DNA from: Streptomyces plumbidurans
GTDB taxonomy: Bacteria > Actinomycetota > Actinomycetes > Streptomycetales > Streptomycetaceae
DNA length: 62,668 bases
NCBI RefSeq assembly: GCF_019857225.1
Contig: NZ_JAFJSY010000070.1
Span: 1 to 62,668 of the forward strand
Reading direction: 5' to 3'
Positions 40,097 through 47,718 of this stretch are shown here, piece by piece; positions within the stretch are counted from its first letter, which is position 1, and every line of letters starts with the position of its first letter. The notes beneath the pieces are model-generated. The model was not told the origin of the DNA and made no database searches. It worked only from the letters and a program-made list of their open reading frames with translations. Position numbers and translations under genes: made by a program.

Positions 40097-41392
40097 ATGA
40101 AGCCGTCCCCGCGTCTCGCCGTCCTGCTCACGGCCCTGGCCGTCACCGCCGCCTGCGCCCCCCAGACCTCCTCCAACTCCTCCTCGGAGAAGGACGACAA
40201 GAGCGGCACCCTGCGGGTCTGGCTCTTCCAGGAGGTCGGCAACAAGCCTAAGGAGAAGGCCGTCGACTCCGTGGTGACCGCCTTCGAGAAACAGCACAAG
40301 GGCACCAAGGTCCATGTCGAGTACATCCCCGTCGAGACCAGGGCCCAACGCGTCAAGGCCGCCTTCAACGACCCGAAGTCCGCGCCGGACGTGATGGAGT
40401 TCGGCAACACCGACACGGCCGGCTATGTGAAGGACGGCGGACTCCTCGACGTCACCAAGGAGTTCGGCGCCTGGAACGAGTCCAAGGACACCGACCCCAC
40501 CGCGAAGACGTCGGTCACCGTCGACGGCAAGGTGTACGGCTCCCCCTACTACGTCGGCGTGCGCGCCCTGTACTACCGCACGGACGTCTTCAAGGAGCTG
40601 GGGATCCAACCCCCCAAGACCATGGACGAGTTGGCGTCCACCGCCCGCAAGATCCACACCGCGAAGCCCGACCTGTACGGCATCGTGGTCGGCGGCGCCT
40701 ACACGTACGGCGCGATGCCCTTCGTCTGGGCCAACGGCGGCGAACTGGCCACCGGCAAGGGCAACTCGTACGCCTCCGCCATCGACACCACGGCCGCCCA
40801 GAAGGGCATCAAAGCGTACACGTCCCTCTTCGGTGACGACAACTGTCCCGCCGCAAAGTGCGCGGGCATGGGCGGCAACGACACGATCACCGCGTTCGCG
40901 GCCGGCAAGGCGGGGATGGCGATCGGCGGCGACTTCAGCCACACCGCCGTGGAGGCCGGGAAGGTCAAGGGCAAGTACGCCGTCGTACCGCTGCCTGGGG
41001 TGAAGTCCGGCTCGATCGCGCCCGCCTTCGCGGGCGGCAACAACATCGGCGTGCTCAAGAGCACCTCGCACCGCACGCTCGCCGTCGACCTGATGGAACA
41101 GCTCACCTCGAAGAAGACTCAGGCCGAGATGTTCAAGGCGATGGGCTTCCTGCCGACGTTCGCGGACGTGCGCTCCCAGGTGGCCGCTGAGCACCCGTAT
41201 GTGAAGCCCTTCGCACAGACCCTCGCCGCCGGGACCAAGTTCGTGCCGGCCTCGCCCGGGTGGTCGCAGATCGACTCGCAGCTGGTGCTGCCGACGATGC
41301 TGCAGGAGGTCATCAGCGGGAAGAAGAGTGTGAGCGCTGCCGCTGGGGAGGCGGCGGGGAAGATGGACGACGCCTTTGGCTCCGCCGGATGA
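40097..41392 (+). CDS. Sugar-binding lipoprotein of the hexosaminidase operon
   Basis: The 431-residue extracytoplasmic solute-binding protein has a lipoprotein signal (LLTALAVTAACAP, mature cysteine near 20). The body has GTLRVWLFQEVGNKPKEKAVD, DVMEFGNTDTAGYV and GGNDTITAFAAGKAGMAIGGDF. It is the first of four overlapping or adjacent genes, ending with a GH20 enzyme, so the ligand is probably N-acetylglucosamine or chitobiose (inference). ATG 40097 has GGAGGG at 40084-40089. The operon matches SCO2946-SCO2943 by synteny (memory). Confidence 0.92.
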   Translation: MKPSPRLAVLLTALAVTAACAPQTSSNSSSEKDDKSGTLRVWLFQEVGNKPKEKAVDSVVTAFEKQHKGTKVHVEYIPVETRAQRVKAAFNDPKSAPDVMEFGNTDTAGYVKDGGLLDVTKEFGAWNESKDTDPTAKTSVTVDGKVYGSPYYVGVRALYYRTDVFKELGIQPPKTMDELASTARKIHTAKPDLYGIVVGGAYTYGAMPFVWANGGELATGKGNSYASAIDTTAAQKGIKAYTSLFGDDNCPAAKCAGMGGNDTITAFAAGKAGMAIGGDFSHTAVEAGKVKGKYAVVPLPGVKSGSIAPAFAGGNNIGVLKSTSHRTLAVDLMEQLTSKKTQAEMFKAMGFLPTFADVRSQVAAEHPYVKPFAQTLAAGTKFVPASPGWSQIDSQLVLPTMLQEVISGKKSVSAAAGEAAGKMDDAFGSAG

Positions 41393-42351
41393 CGGCGCCT
41401 GCCAGTTCGGGGGGTGCTGTTCGCTCGCGGGTGCGGGTCCGTCGTGGCTTGTCGCGCAGTTCCCCGCGCCCCTTGGGGGGGAACTCGGCGGTCCCTTGGA
41501 TTTACCTCGCCCCCGCTCTCGTGGTCCTCGGTGGGCTGTTGCTCTACCCGATCTATCAGCTCGGGTTGATCTCGTTCTTTCACTACACGCAGGCTCAGGT
41601 CAGTGGGGGTGAGCCGGCGACCTTCGAGGGGTTCGGGAACTACCGGGAGCTGTTGTCCGACGGTGAGTTCTGGCAGGTGCTGCTCGCGACCGTGTTGTTC
41701 GCGGCGGCGTGTGTCGCCTCGACGCTCGCCGTCGGGTGTGCGCTGGCCGTGCTGCTCACGCGTGTGCGTGCGCTGCCGCGGCTCGCGCTGATGCTGGCCG
41801 CGCTGGGCGCGTGGGCGACACCTGCGGTGACAGGGTCGACCGTCTGGCTGTTCCTCTTCGACCCCGACTTCGGGCCGGTCAACCGGATCCTCGGGCTCGG
41901 CGACCACTCGTGGACGTATGGGCGCCTCAGCGCCTTCCTCCTCGTCCTGCTCGAAGTGGTGTGGTGCTCCTTCCCGTTCGTGATGGTCACCGTCTACGCC
42001 GGGATCCGGGCCGTGCCGTCCGAGGTGCTGGAGGCCGCCGCGCTGGACGGTGCCTCGCAGTGGCGCATCTGGCGCTCGGTCCTCGCGCCGATGCTCCGGC
42101 CGATCCTGACCGTCGTCACCATCCAGTCGGTCATCTGGGACTTCAAGGTCTTCACGCAGATCTACGTCATGACGAACGGCGGCGGCATCGCGGGCCAGAA
42201 CCTGGTCCTGAACGTCTACGCCTACCAACAGGCGTTCGCGTCGTCGCAGTACAGCCTCGGCTCGGCGATCGGCATCGTGATGCTCCTGCTCCTGCTCGCC
42301 GTGACGCTGGTGTACCTGCGGCTGCTGCGCCGGCAGGGGGAGGAGCTGTGA
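41389..42351 (+). CDS. Sugar ABC transporter permease (first)
   Basis: The 320-residue permease has six membrane segments from about residue 35 onwards (AVPWIYLAPALVVLGGLLLYPIYQ) and the EAA loop EAAALDGASQWRIWRSVLAP. Its ATG overlaps the binding-protein stop codon by four bases. Residues about 14-31 are encoded by a copy of a dispersed intergenic repeat, so the cytoplasmic N-terminus is partly repeat-derived. No ATPase is in the operon; a shared MsiK-type ATPase is expected. Confidence 0.92.
   Translation: MTAPASSGGAVRSRVRVRRGLSRSSPRPLGGNSAVPWIYLAPALVVLGGLLLYPIYQLGLISFFHYTQAQVSGGEPATFEGFGNYRELLSDGEFWQVLLATVLFAAACVASTLAVGCALAVLLTRVRALPRLALMLAALGAWATPAVTGSTVWLFLFDPDFGPVNRILGLGDHSWTYGRLSAFLLVLLEVVWCSFPFVMVTVYAGIRAVPSEVLEAAALDGASQWRIWRSVLAPMLRPILTVVTIQSVIWDFKVFTQIYVMTNGGGIAGQNLVLNVYAYQQAFASSQYSLGSAIGIVMLLLLLAVTLVYLRLLRRQGEEL
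41431..41480. repeat. Dispersed repeat copy B, inside a permease coding sequence
   Basis: GTGCGGGTCCGTCGTGGCTT followed by GTCGCGCAGTTCCCCGCGCC is the same family as copies A and C. Here it is in frame within the start of the permease gene and codes for a basic stretch (VRVRRGLSRSSPRPLG). Confidence 0.85.
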
Positions 42352-43193
42352 ATCTTTCCGGCGTACGTGTGCGCCGTCCGTGGCGGCTGGCGGCCGAGGC
42401 CTCGGCGCTGCTGATCGCGGTCGTCGTCGCCTTCCCCCTCTACTGGATGGTGCTGAGCGCCTTCAAGCCGGCCGGGGAGATCGAGTCGACCGATCCGCGC
42501 CCGTGGACCGCGGCCCCTTCGCTGGATTCCTTCCGGCGCGTGTTCGGGCAGCAGGATTTCGGCCGGTATTTCGTCAACAGCCTTGTGGTCGCGGGCAGTG
42601 TGGTCCTTGTCTCGGCACTGATCGCGTTTCTCGCCGCGACCGCCGTGACGCGATTCCGCTTCCGCTTCCGGACCACCCTGCTGATCATGTTTCTGGTGGC
42701 CCAGATGGTGCCCGTCGAGGCGCTCACCATCCCCCTGTTCTTCCAGATGCGGGACTTCGGTCTGCTGAACACGCTCGGCTCGCTGATCCTGCCCCACATC
42801 GCCTTCTCGCTGCCGTTCGCGATCTGGATGCTGCGGGGGTTTGTGAAGGCGGTGCCGGAGGCGCTGGAGGAGGCCGCCTACATCGACGGGGCGAGCCGCG
42901 CGCGATTCCTCTGGCAGATCCTTTTCCCCCTTGTCCTGCCGGGCCTCGTGGCCACCAGCGTGTTCTCGTTCATCTCGGCATGGAACGACTTCCTGTACGC
43001 CAAGTCCTTCATCATCAGCGACACTTCGCAGTCGACCCTGCCGATGGCGCTGCTGGTGTTCTACAAGCCCGACGACCCCGACTGGGGAGGAGTCATGGCC
43101 GCCTCCACGGTGATGACGATTCCGGTGCTGGTGTTCTTCGTACTCGTACAGCGACGTCTGGTCTCCGGGCTGGGCGGAGCGGTAAAGGACTGA
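42348..43193 (+). CDS. Sugar ABC transporter permease (second)
   Basis: The 281-residue MalG-type permease has six membrane segments and the EAA loop EEAAYIDGASRARFLWQILFPLVLPG. The GTG start overlaps the stop of the first permease (GTGA). It ends one base before the hexosaminidase start codon. Confidence 0.94.
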   Translation: MNLSGVRVRRPWRLAAEASALLIAVVVAFPLYWMVLSAFKPAGEIESTDPRPWTAAPSLDSFRRVFGQQDFGRYFVNSLVVAGSVVLVSALIAFLAATAVTRFRFRFRTTLLIMFLVAQMVPVEALTIPLFFQMRDFGLLNTLGSLILPHIAFSLPFAIWMLRGFVKAVPEALEEAAYIDGASRARFLWQILFPLVLPGLVATSVFSFISAWNDFLYAKSFIISDTSQSTLPMALLVFYKPDDPDWGGVMAASTVMTIPVLVFFVLVQRRLVSGLGGAVKD

Positions 43194-43194
43194 T

Positions 43195-44835
43195 GTGACC
43201 GAACTGATTCCGGCGCCCCGCAGCGTCGTCGCCGGCTCCGGCGAGGTGCGGCTTACGGCGCGCTCCGAGATTTACGCCTCCTCCGAGACGGAGGGGGCGG
43301 GGAACTGGCTGCGCACCGTCCTGCGACAGGCCACCGGGTTGCCCCTGCGCGAGGGACGCGAACTCGACGACGCCGAGGGCGGCATCGGCCTGCAGCTCGA
43401 CCCCGGGCTAGGGCCCGAGGAGTACCGCCTCGTCAGCGATTCGAGCGGTGTCCTCATCGAGGGCGGCAGCGCGGCGGGCGTCTTCTGGGGCGCCCAGACG
43501 CTCCGTCAGCTCCTCGGCCCCGACGCCTACCGCAGGGCGCCGCTCGACCGCGACCGCGCCTGGACCGTGCCCCACGTCACGATCGAGGATTCCCCCCGCT
43601 TCCGCTGGCGCGGCCTCATGCTCGACGTCGCGCGGCACTTCATGCCCAAGGAAGGCGTCCTGCGCCAGCTCGACCTGATGGCCGCGCACAAACTCAACGT
43701 CTTCCACTTTCATCTGACGGACGACCAGGGCTGGCGCGTCGAGATCAAGCGATACCCGAAGCTCACCGAGACCGGTTCCTGGCGGGCACGTACGAAATTC
43801 GGTCACCGGGCCTCACCGCTGTGGGACGAGAAGCCGCACGGCGGCTTCTACACCCAGGACGACATCCGCGAGATCGTCGCCTACGCCGCCGAGCGGCATA
43901 TCTCCGTCGTCCCCGAAATCGACGTACCGGGACACTCGCAGGCCGCCATCGCCGCGTACCCCGAACTCGGCAACACCGATGTCATCGACACCACCGCCCT
44001 CTCCGTCCTCGACACCTGGGGCATCTCCGCCAACGTACTCGCCCCCACTGACAACACCCTGCGGTTCTACGAGGGGGTGTTCGAGGAAGTGCTGGAGCTG
44101 TTCCCGGCGGGCGCGGGCGAGTTCTCGGAGTTCATTCATGTCGGCGGTGACGAATGCCGCAAGGACCAGTGGAAGCAGTCGACGGCCGCGCAGGGACGTA
44201 TCAAGGAGCTCGGGCTCGCGGACGAGGACGAGTTGCAGGCTTGGTTCATCGCACACTTCGACACGTGGCTGACCGCGCGCGGGCGCAGGCTCATCGGCTG
44301 GGACGAGATCCTGGAGGGCGGACTCGCCGAGGGCGCCGCCGTCGCCTCGTGGCGCGGCTACGCGGGCGGTGTCGCCGCCGCCCGGGCGGGCCACGACGTC
44401 GTCATGTGCCCCGAGCAGTACGTGTACTTGGACCACCGGCAGGCGCCGGGCGAGGACGAGCCGGTGCCGATCGGCTACGTACGCACCCTGGAGGACGTCT
44501 ACCGCTTCGAGCCGGTGCCGCAGCAGCTCACCGAGGCCGAGGCCCGGCATGTGCTGGGCACCCAGGCCAATGTGTGGACCGAGGTGATGGAGAGCCAGGA
44601 ACGCGTGGACTACCAGTCCTATCCGCGGCTTTCGGCCTTCGCCGAGGTGGCCTGGAGCTCTCTGCCCGCCCCGGGGGGGCGAGACTTCGCCGGCTTCGAG
44701 GAGCGGATGGCCGTCCACTACCGGCGACTTGACGCCCTGGGGGTGGGATACCGGCCGCCGACCGGGCCCCTGCCCTGGCAGCAGCGCCCCGGAGTGCTCG
44801 GGCGGCCCATCGAGGGAGCACCCCCGAACAGATAG
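43195..44835 (+). CDS. Beta-N-acetylhexosaminidase, glycoside hydrolase family 20
   Basis: The 546-residue enzyme removes terminal N-acetylhexosamine by substrate-assisted catalysis. The N-terminal GH20b domain (1-125) is followed by the barrel; the catalytic pair is D319-E320 in HVGGDE. FRWRGLMLDVARHFM, FHFHLTDDQGWRVEI and GWDEILEGG are the usual GH20 blocks. There is no signal peptide, so it acts in the cytoplasm on imported chito-oligosaccharides, in line with the importer operon. GTG 43195 follows the permease stop by one base. By synteny it corresponds to SCO2943 (memory). Confidence 0.94.
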   Translation: MTELIPAPRSVVAGSGEVRLTARSEIYASSETEGAGNWLRTVLRQATGLPLREGRELDDAEGGIGLQLDPGLGPEEYRLVSDSSGVLIEGGSAAGVFWGAQTLRQLLGPDAYRRAPLDRDRAWTVPHVTIEDSPRFRWRGLMLDVARHFMPKEGVLRQLDLMAAHKLNVFHFHLTDDQGWRVEIKRYPKLTETGSWRARTKFGHRASPLWDEKPHGGFYTQDDIREIVAYAAERHISVVPEIDVPGHSQAAIAAYPELGNTDVIDTTALSVLDTWGISANVLAPTDNTLRFYEGVFEEVLELFPAGAGEFSEFIHVGGDECRKDQWKQSTAAQGRIKELGLADEDELQAWFIAHFDTWLTARGRRLIGWDEILEGGLAEGAAVASWRGYAGGVAAARAGHDVVMCPEQYVYLDHRQAPGEDEPVPIGYVRTLEDVYRFEPVPQQLTEAEARHVLGTQANVWTEVMESQERVDYQSYPRLSAFAEVAWSSLPAPGGRDFAGFEERMAVHYRRLDALGVGYRPPTGPLPWQQRPGVLGRPIEGAPPNR

Positions 44836-44870
44836 CGCAAGCACCGAACAGACACGGCAAAAATGTCGTA

Positions 44871-44912
44871 AGCATCACCGAAGAGTGCCAATCAGTGCTC
44901 ATCGGTGATGCT
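44871..44912 (+). terminator. Long hairpin after the hexosaminidase gene
   Basis: AGCATCACCGA (44871-44881) pairs with TCGGTGATGCT (44902-44912), and an inner GAGTGC/GTGCTC extends it after one A-A mismatch. There is no T-run. Confidence 0.65.
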
Positions 44913-45079
44913 GTGCGAAAACGGACCATCTCCCTGGTGAGGCGGGCGAATGCCTCCTAGCGGACCCCTGTCTTCGAGCCCTGCGAAGATGTGCCAGAGT
45001 TGCCACGTCCGCCCTGTCAGCACGTACCGTACGGCAACACAGGTGGGACCAGGTGGGGCAGCGGGAAGGGGCAGCCGGT

Positions 45080-45973
45080 TTGACCACGCACGCACCGCAG
45101 GCGGCGCAGGCCGTCACGCTGCCCACGACGCTGGACGAGGCCGTGGCGGTGCTCACCGCCGTGCCCACCGCCGTACCGGTGGCCGGTGGCACCGACCTCA
45201 TGGCCGCCGTCAACTCCGGGCAGCTCAGGCCCTCCGCACTGGTCGGCCTCGGCAAGATCAGCGAGATCCGCGGCTGGCAGTACCTGGACGGACACGCCCT
45301 GCTCGGCGCCGGGCTCACGCACGCGCGCATGGGCCGCCCCGACTTCGCCGCGCTGATCCCGGCGCTCGCCGCCGCCGCGCGCGCGGCGGGCCCGCCACAG
45401 ATCCGCAACGCGGGCACCCTGGGCGGCAACATCGCCTCGGCGGCCCCCACCGGGGACGCCCTGCCGGTGCTGGCCGCCCTGGAGGCGACGCTGATCATCG
45501 CGGGCCCGGGCGGAGCCCGCCGGGAGCTGCCGGTGTCGCACCTGCTGGCCGGTGTGGACATGCTCCGCGGCGGCGAACTCATCGGCTTCGTGCGCGTGCC
45601 GTTGCTGCACGCGCCGCAGGTCTTCCTGAAGGCGACCGGCCGGACCGGCCCCGGACGCGCGGTCGCGTCCGTCGCCCTGGTCCTCGACCCCGCCCGGCGC
45701 GGAGTGCGGTGCGCCGTCGGAGCCATAGCGCCGATGCCGCTCAGGCCGCTGGACGCCGAGCAGTGGGTCGCCCGGCTCATCGACTGGGACAACGGCCGCA
45801 CGATCGTCCCGGAGGCGCTGGCCGCCTTCGGGGAGTACGTGGCCGCGGCCTGCATCCCCGATCCGGTCCCCGAGGCGGACGGCACCGTCCAGCCGCTTCC
45901 GCCCGCCGTACTGCACCTGCGGCGCACCGTTGCCGCGCTGGCCCGACGAGCACTGGGGAGGGCGCTGTCGTGA
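45080..45973 (+). CDS. FAD-binding subunit of a xanthine dehydrogenase-like complex
   Basis: The 297-residue protein belongs to the CoxM/XdhB FAD-binding group. VPVAGGTDLMAAVNSG (about 34-49) and RNAGTLGGNIASAAPTGDALPVL (about 113-135) are the two pyrophosphate-contact motifs. The C-terminal CO dehydrogenase flavoprotein-like domain is shortened. It is the first of four overlapping genes. I chose TTG 45080 because it gives the expected N-terminus, with GGAAGGGG 11 bases before it; GTG 45053 is the alternative. The stop overlaps the GTG of the next gene. Confidence 0.85.
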   Translation: MTTHAPQAAQAVTLPTTLDEAVAVLTAVPTAVPVAGGTDLMAAVNSGQLRPSALVGLGKISEIRGWQYLDGHALLGAGLTHARMGRPDFAALIPALAAAARAAGPPQIRNAGTLGGNIASAAPTGDALPVLAALEATLIIAGPGGARRELPVSHLLAGVDMLRGGELIGFVRVPLLHAPQVFLKATGRTGPGRAVASVALVLDPARRGVRCAVGAIAPMPLRPLDAEQWVARLIDWDNGRTIVPEALAAFGEYVAAACIPDPVPEADGTVQPLPPAVLHLRRTVAALARRALGRALS

Positions 45974-47718
45974 CCGACGACCAGCACGGAGAGGGCACGC
46001 CCCGCGGCGGTGGCCGCTGGGACCCGCTGCCCCAGGGCGACTACGACGACGGCGCGACCGCCTTCGTGAAGCTCCCGGAGGGCGGCATCGAGGCCCTGCT
46101 GGCCGCCTCCGACCCGCTCGCCGCGCCCGGTCACGGCTATGTGCCGCCGCCGATAGCTGCCGACCAGGACCCGGCCCAGGGCGGCGACCCGGCGGCCGGC
46201 GGTACCTGGGGGGCGCCCGCCGAGGGCGCCCGGTGGCCCGACCCGAACGCCGTGCCGCAGGACGGGGCGGACGACCGGTTCTCGTACAACCCGGCGGCCA
46301 CCCAGCAGTGGAACTTCGAGGAGCCTCCCGGCACCGAGGGGGGCGCTCGCGGTCACGACGTGACCGGGCAGTGGTCGATCCCCGTCGCCGGGGGCGACCT
46401 TCCGGATGAATCGGGCGAGTTCACCACGTCGTCCCTGGTGCAGCAGTGGGGCGGCACCCCGCCCGCCACGCTTCCGGGCGGCGCCGCCGCCCCCTGGGCG
46501 ACCGAGGGCGCGGGACAGCCCTGGGGGCAGCCGCAGACCGAGGAGCCGACGGCACCCGGTGACGGGGCCGGGCAGCCGCGCGAACACGACGGGTCGCCGG
46601 CCGGTGCCGGGCACGCGTACGGGCAGCCCTCGGCACCCCCCGGCGCCCACCCCGACCAGCACGCACCGGAGCACCCCGCACCCGCGGAACCTGACCGGTC
46701 CGTAGCCGCGCGGCAGGACGCGCGGACGCCCGCCGCCGAAGCCGCGCAGGACGCCACCCGCCGACCCGCCACCGACGCCTACGCCGAGCGCGCCGCCGAC
46801 CCCTACGGCGAGACGGCCGCCGAGCGCGCCGAAGGCGCCTCACAGCGCGTCCACGGGGCCGGAGAGGCCGTGGCGGCGGCCGAGGGCGCCGAGGGTACCC
46901 ACGGGGCCGCGGAGGCGCCTGAGAGGCCTGTGGAGCCGCTCGCGGAGCCCGCGCCCGACGCGGCGCCCGCGCCCGACGCCCCCAACACACCCGAAGCGGC
47001 CGCGACTTCGGCCTCTCCGGAGAGCGCCGACGCCCCCGACGGAGCCGGCGAGACCTCGTCGTTCCCAGGCGAGGAACACCCCCTCGCCTCCTACGTGCTG
47101 CGCGTCAACGGCGTGGAACGCCCCGTCTCGGACGCCTGGATCGGCGAGTCGCTGCTCTACGTGCTGCGCGAGCGCCTCGGCCTCGCGGGCGCCAAGGACG
47201 GCTGCTCGCAGGGCGAGTGCGGCGCGTGCAACGTGCAGGTGGACGGGCGGCTCGTGGCCTCCTGTCTGGTGCCCGCCGTGACCGCCGCGGGCAGTGAGGT
47301 CCGTACCGTCGAGGGGCTCGCCGTCGACGGGCAGCAGTCCGACGTGCAGCGCGCGCTCGCCCGGTGCGGCGCGGTGCAGTGCGGCTTCTGCGTGCCCGGC
47401 ATCGCGATGACCGTGCACGACCTGCTGGAGGGCAACCCGGCGCCGACCCGCCTGGAGACCCGCCAGGCCCTGTGCGGCAACCTCTGCCGCTGCTCCGGCT
47501 ACCGGGGCGTCGTGGACGCCGTCCAGGAGGTCGTCGCCGAACGCGGCGCGCACTCAGGTGGCGACACCGCCGAACAGGACGGCGACGAGGCGCGTATCCC
47601 CCACCAGGCGGGACCGGGAGCCGGCGGGGTCAACCCCTCGGCGTTCGAGCCGCCCCACTCCCCGGCGGCACCGGGACCGCACGACCAGCCGTACGGCCAG
47701 GACGGAGGCCAGGCGTGA
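45970..47718 (+). CDS. [2Fe-2S] subunit with a 370-residue disordered extension
   Basis: The last 210 residues are a complete two-cluster iron-sulfur subunit of the xanthine dehydrogenase family. Ligands C412, C417, C420, C432 form the plant-type cluster, and C471, C474, C506, C508 form the second. The first 370 residues are rich in Ala/Pro/Gly/Glu/Gln and appear disordered, with repeated QW-containing motifs (TQQWNFEEP, GQWSIPVAG, VQQWGGTPP). Family members are normally about 160-180 residues. A Pro/Gly tail of about 55 residues follows. GTG 45970 overlaps the upstream stop (GTGA). The frame has the same strong GC bias throughout, so the extension is genuinely coded. Confidence 0.88.
   Translation: MTDDQHGEGTPRGGGRWDPLPQGDYDDGATAFVKLPEGGIEALLAASDPLAAPGHGYVPPPIAADQDPAQGGDPAAGGTWGAPAEGARWPDPNAVPQDGADDRFSYNPAATQQWNFEEPPGTEGGARGHDVTGQWSIPVAGGDLPDESGEFTTSSLVQQWGGTPPATLPGGAAAPWATEGAGQPWGQPQTEEPTAPGDGAGQPREHDGSPAGAGHAYGQPSAPPGAHPDQHAPEHPAPAEPDRSVAARQDARTPAAEAAQDATRRPATDAYAERAADPYGETAAERAEGASQRVHGAGEAVAAAEGAEGTHGAAEAPERPVEPLAEPAPDAAPAPDAPNTPEAAATSASPESADAPDGAGETSSFPGEEHPLASYVLRVNGVERPVSDAWIGESLLYVLRERLGLAGAKDGCSQGECGACNVQVDGRLVASCLVPAVTAAGSEVRTVEGLAVDGQQSDVQRALARCGAVQCGFCVPGIAMTVHDLLEGNPAPTRLETRQALCGNLCRCSGYRGVVDAVQEVVAERGAHSGGDTAEQDGDEARIPHQAGPGAGGVNPSAFEPPHSPAAPGPHDQPYGQDGGQA

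Noticed and set aside
45053..45079. GTG 45053 as start of the FAD subunit
   Set aside because: It adds nine Gly/Arg-rich residues not expected in the family; kept as an alternative only.
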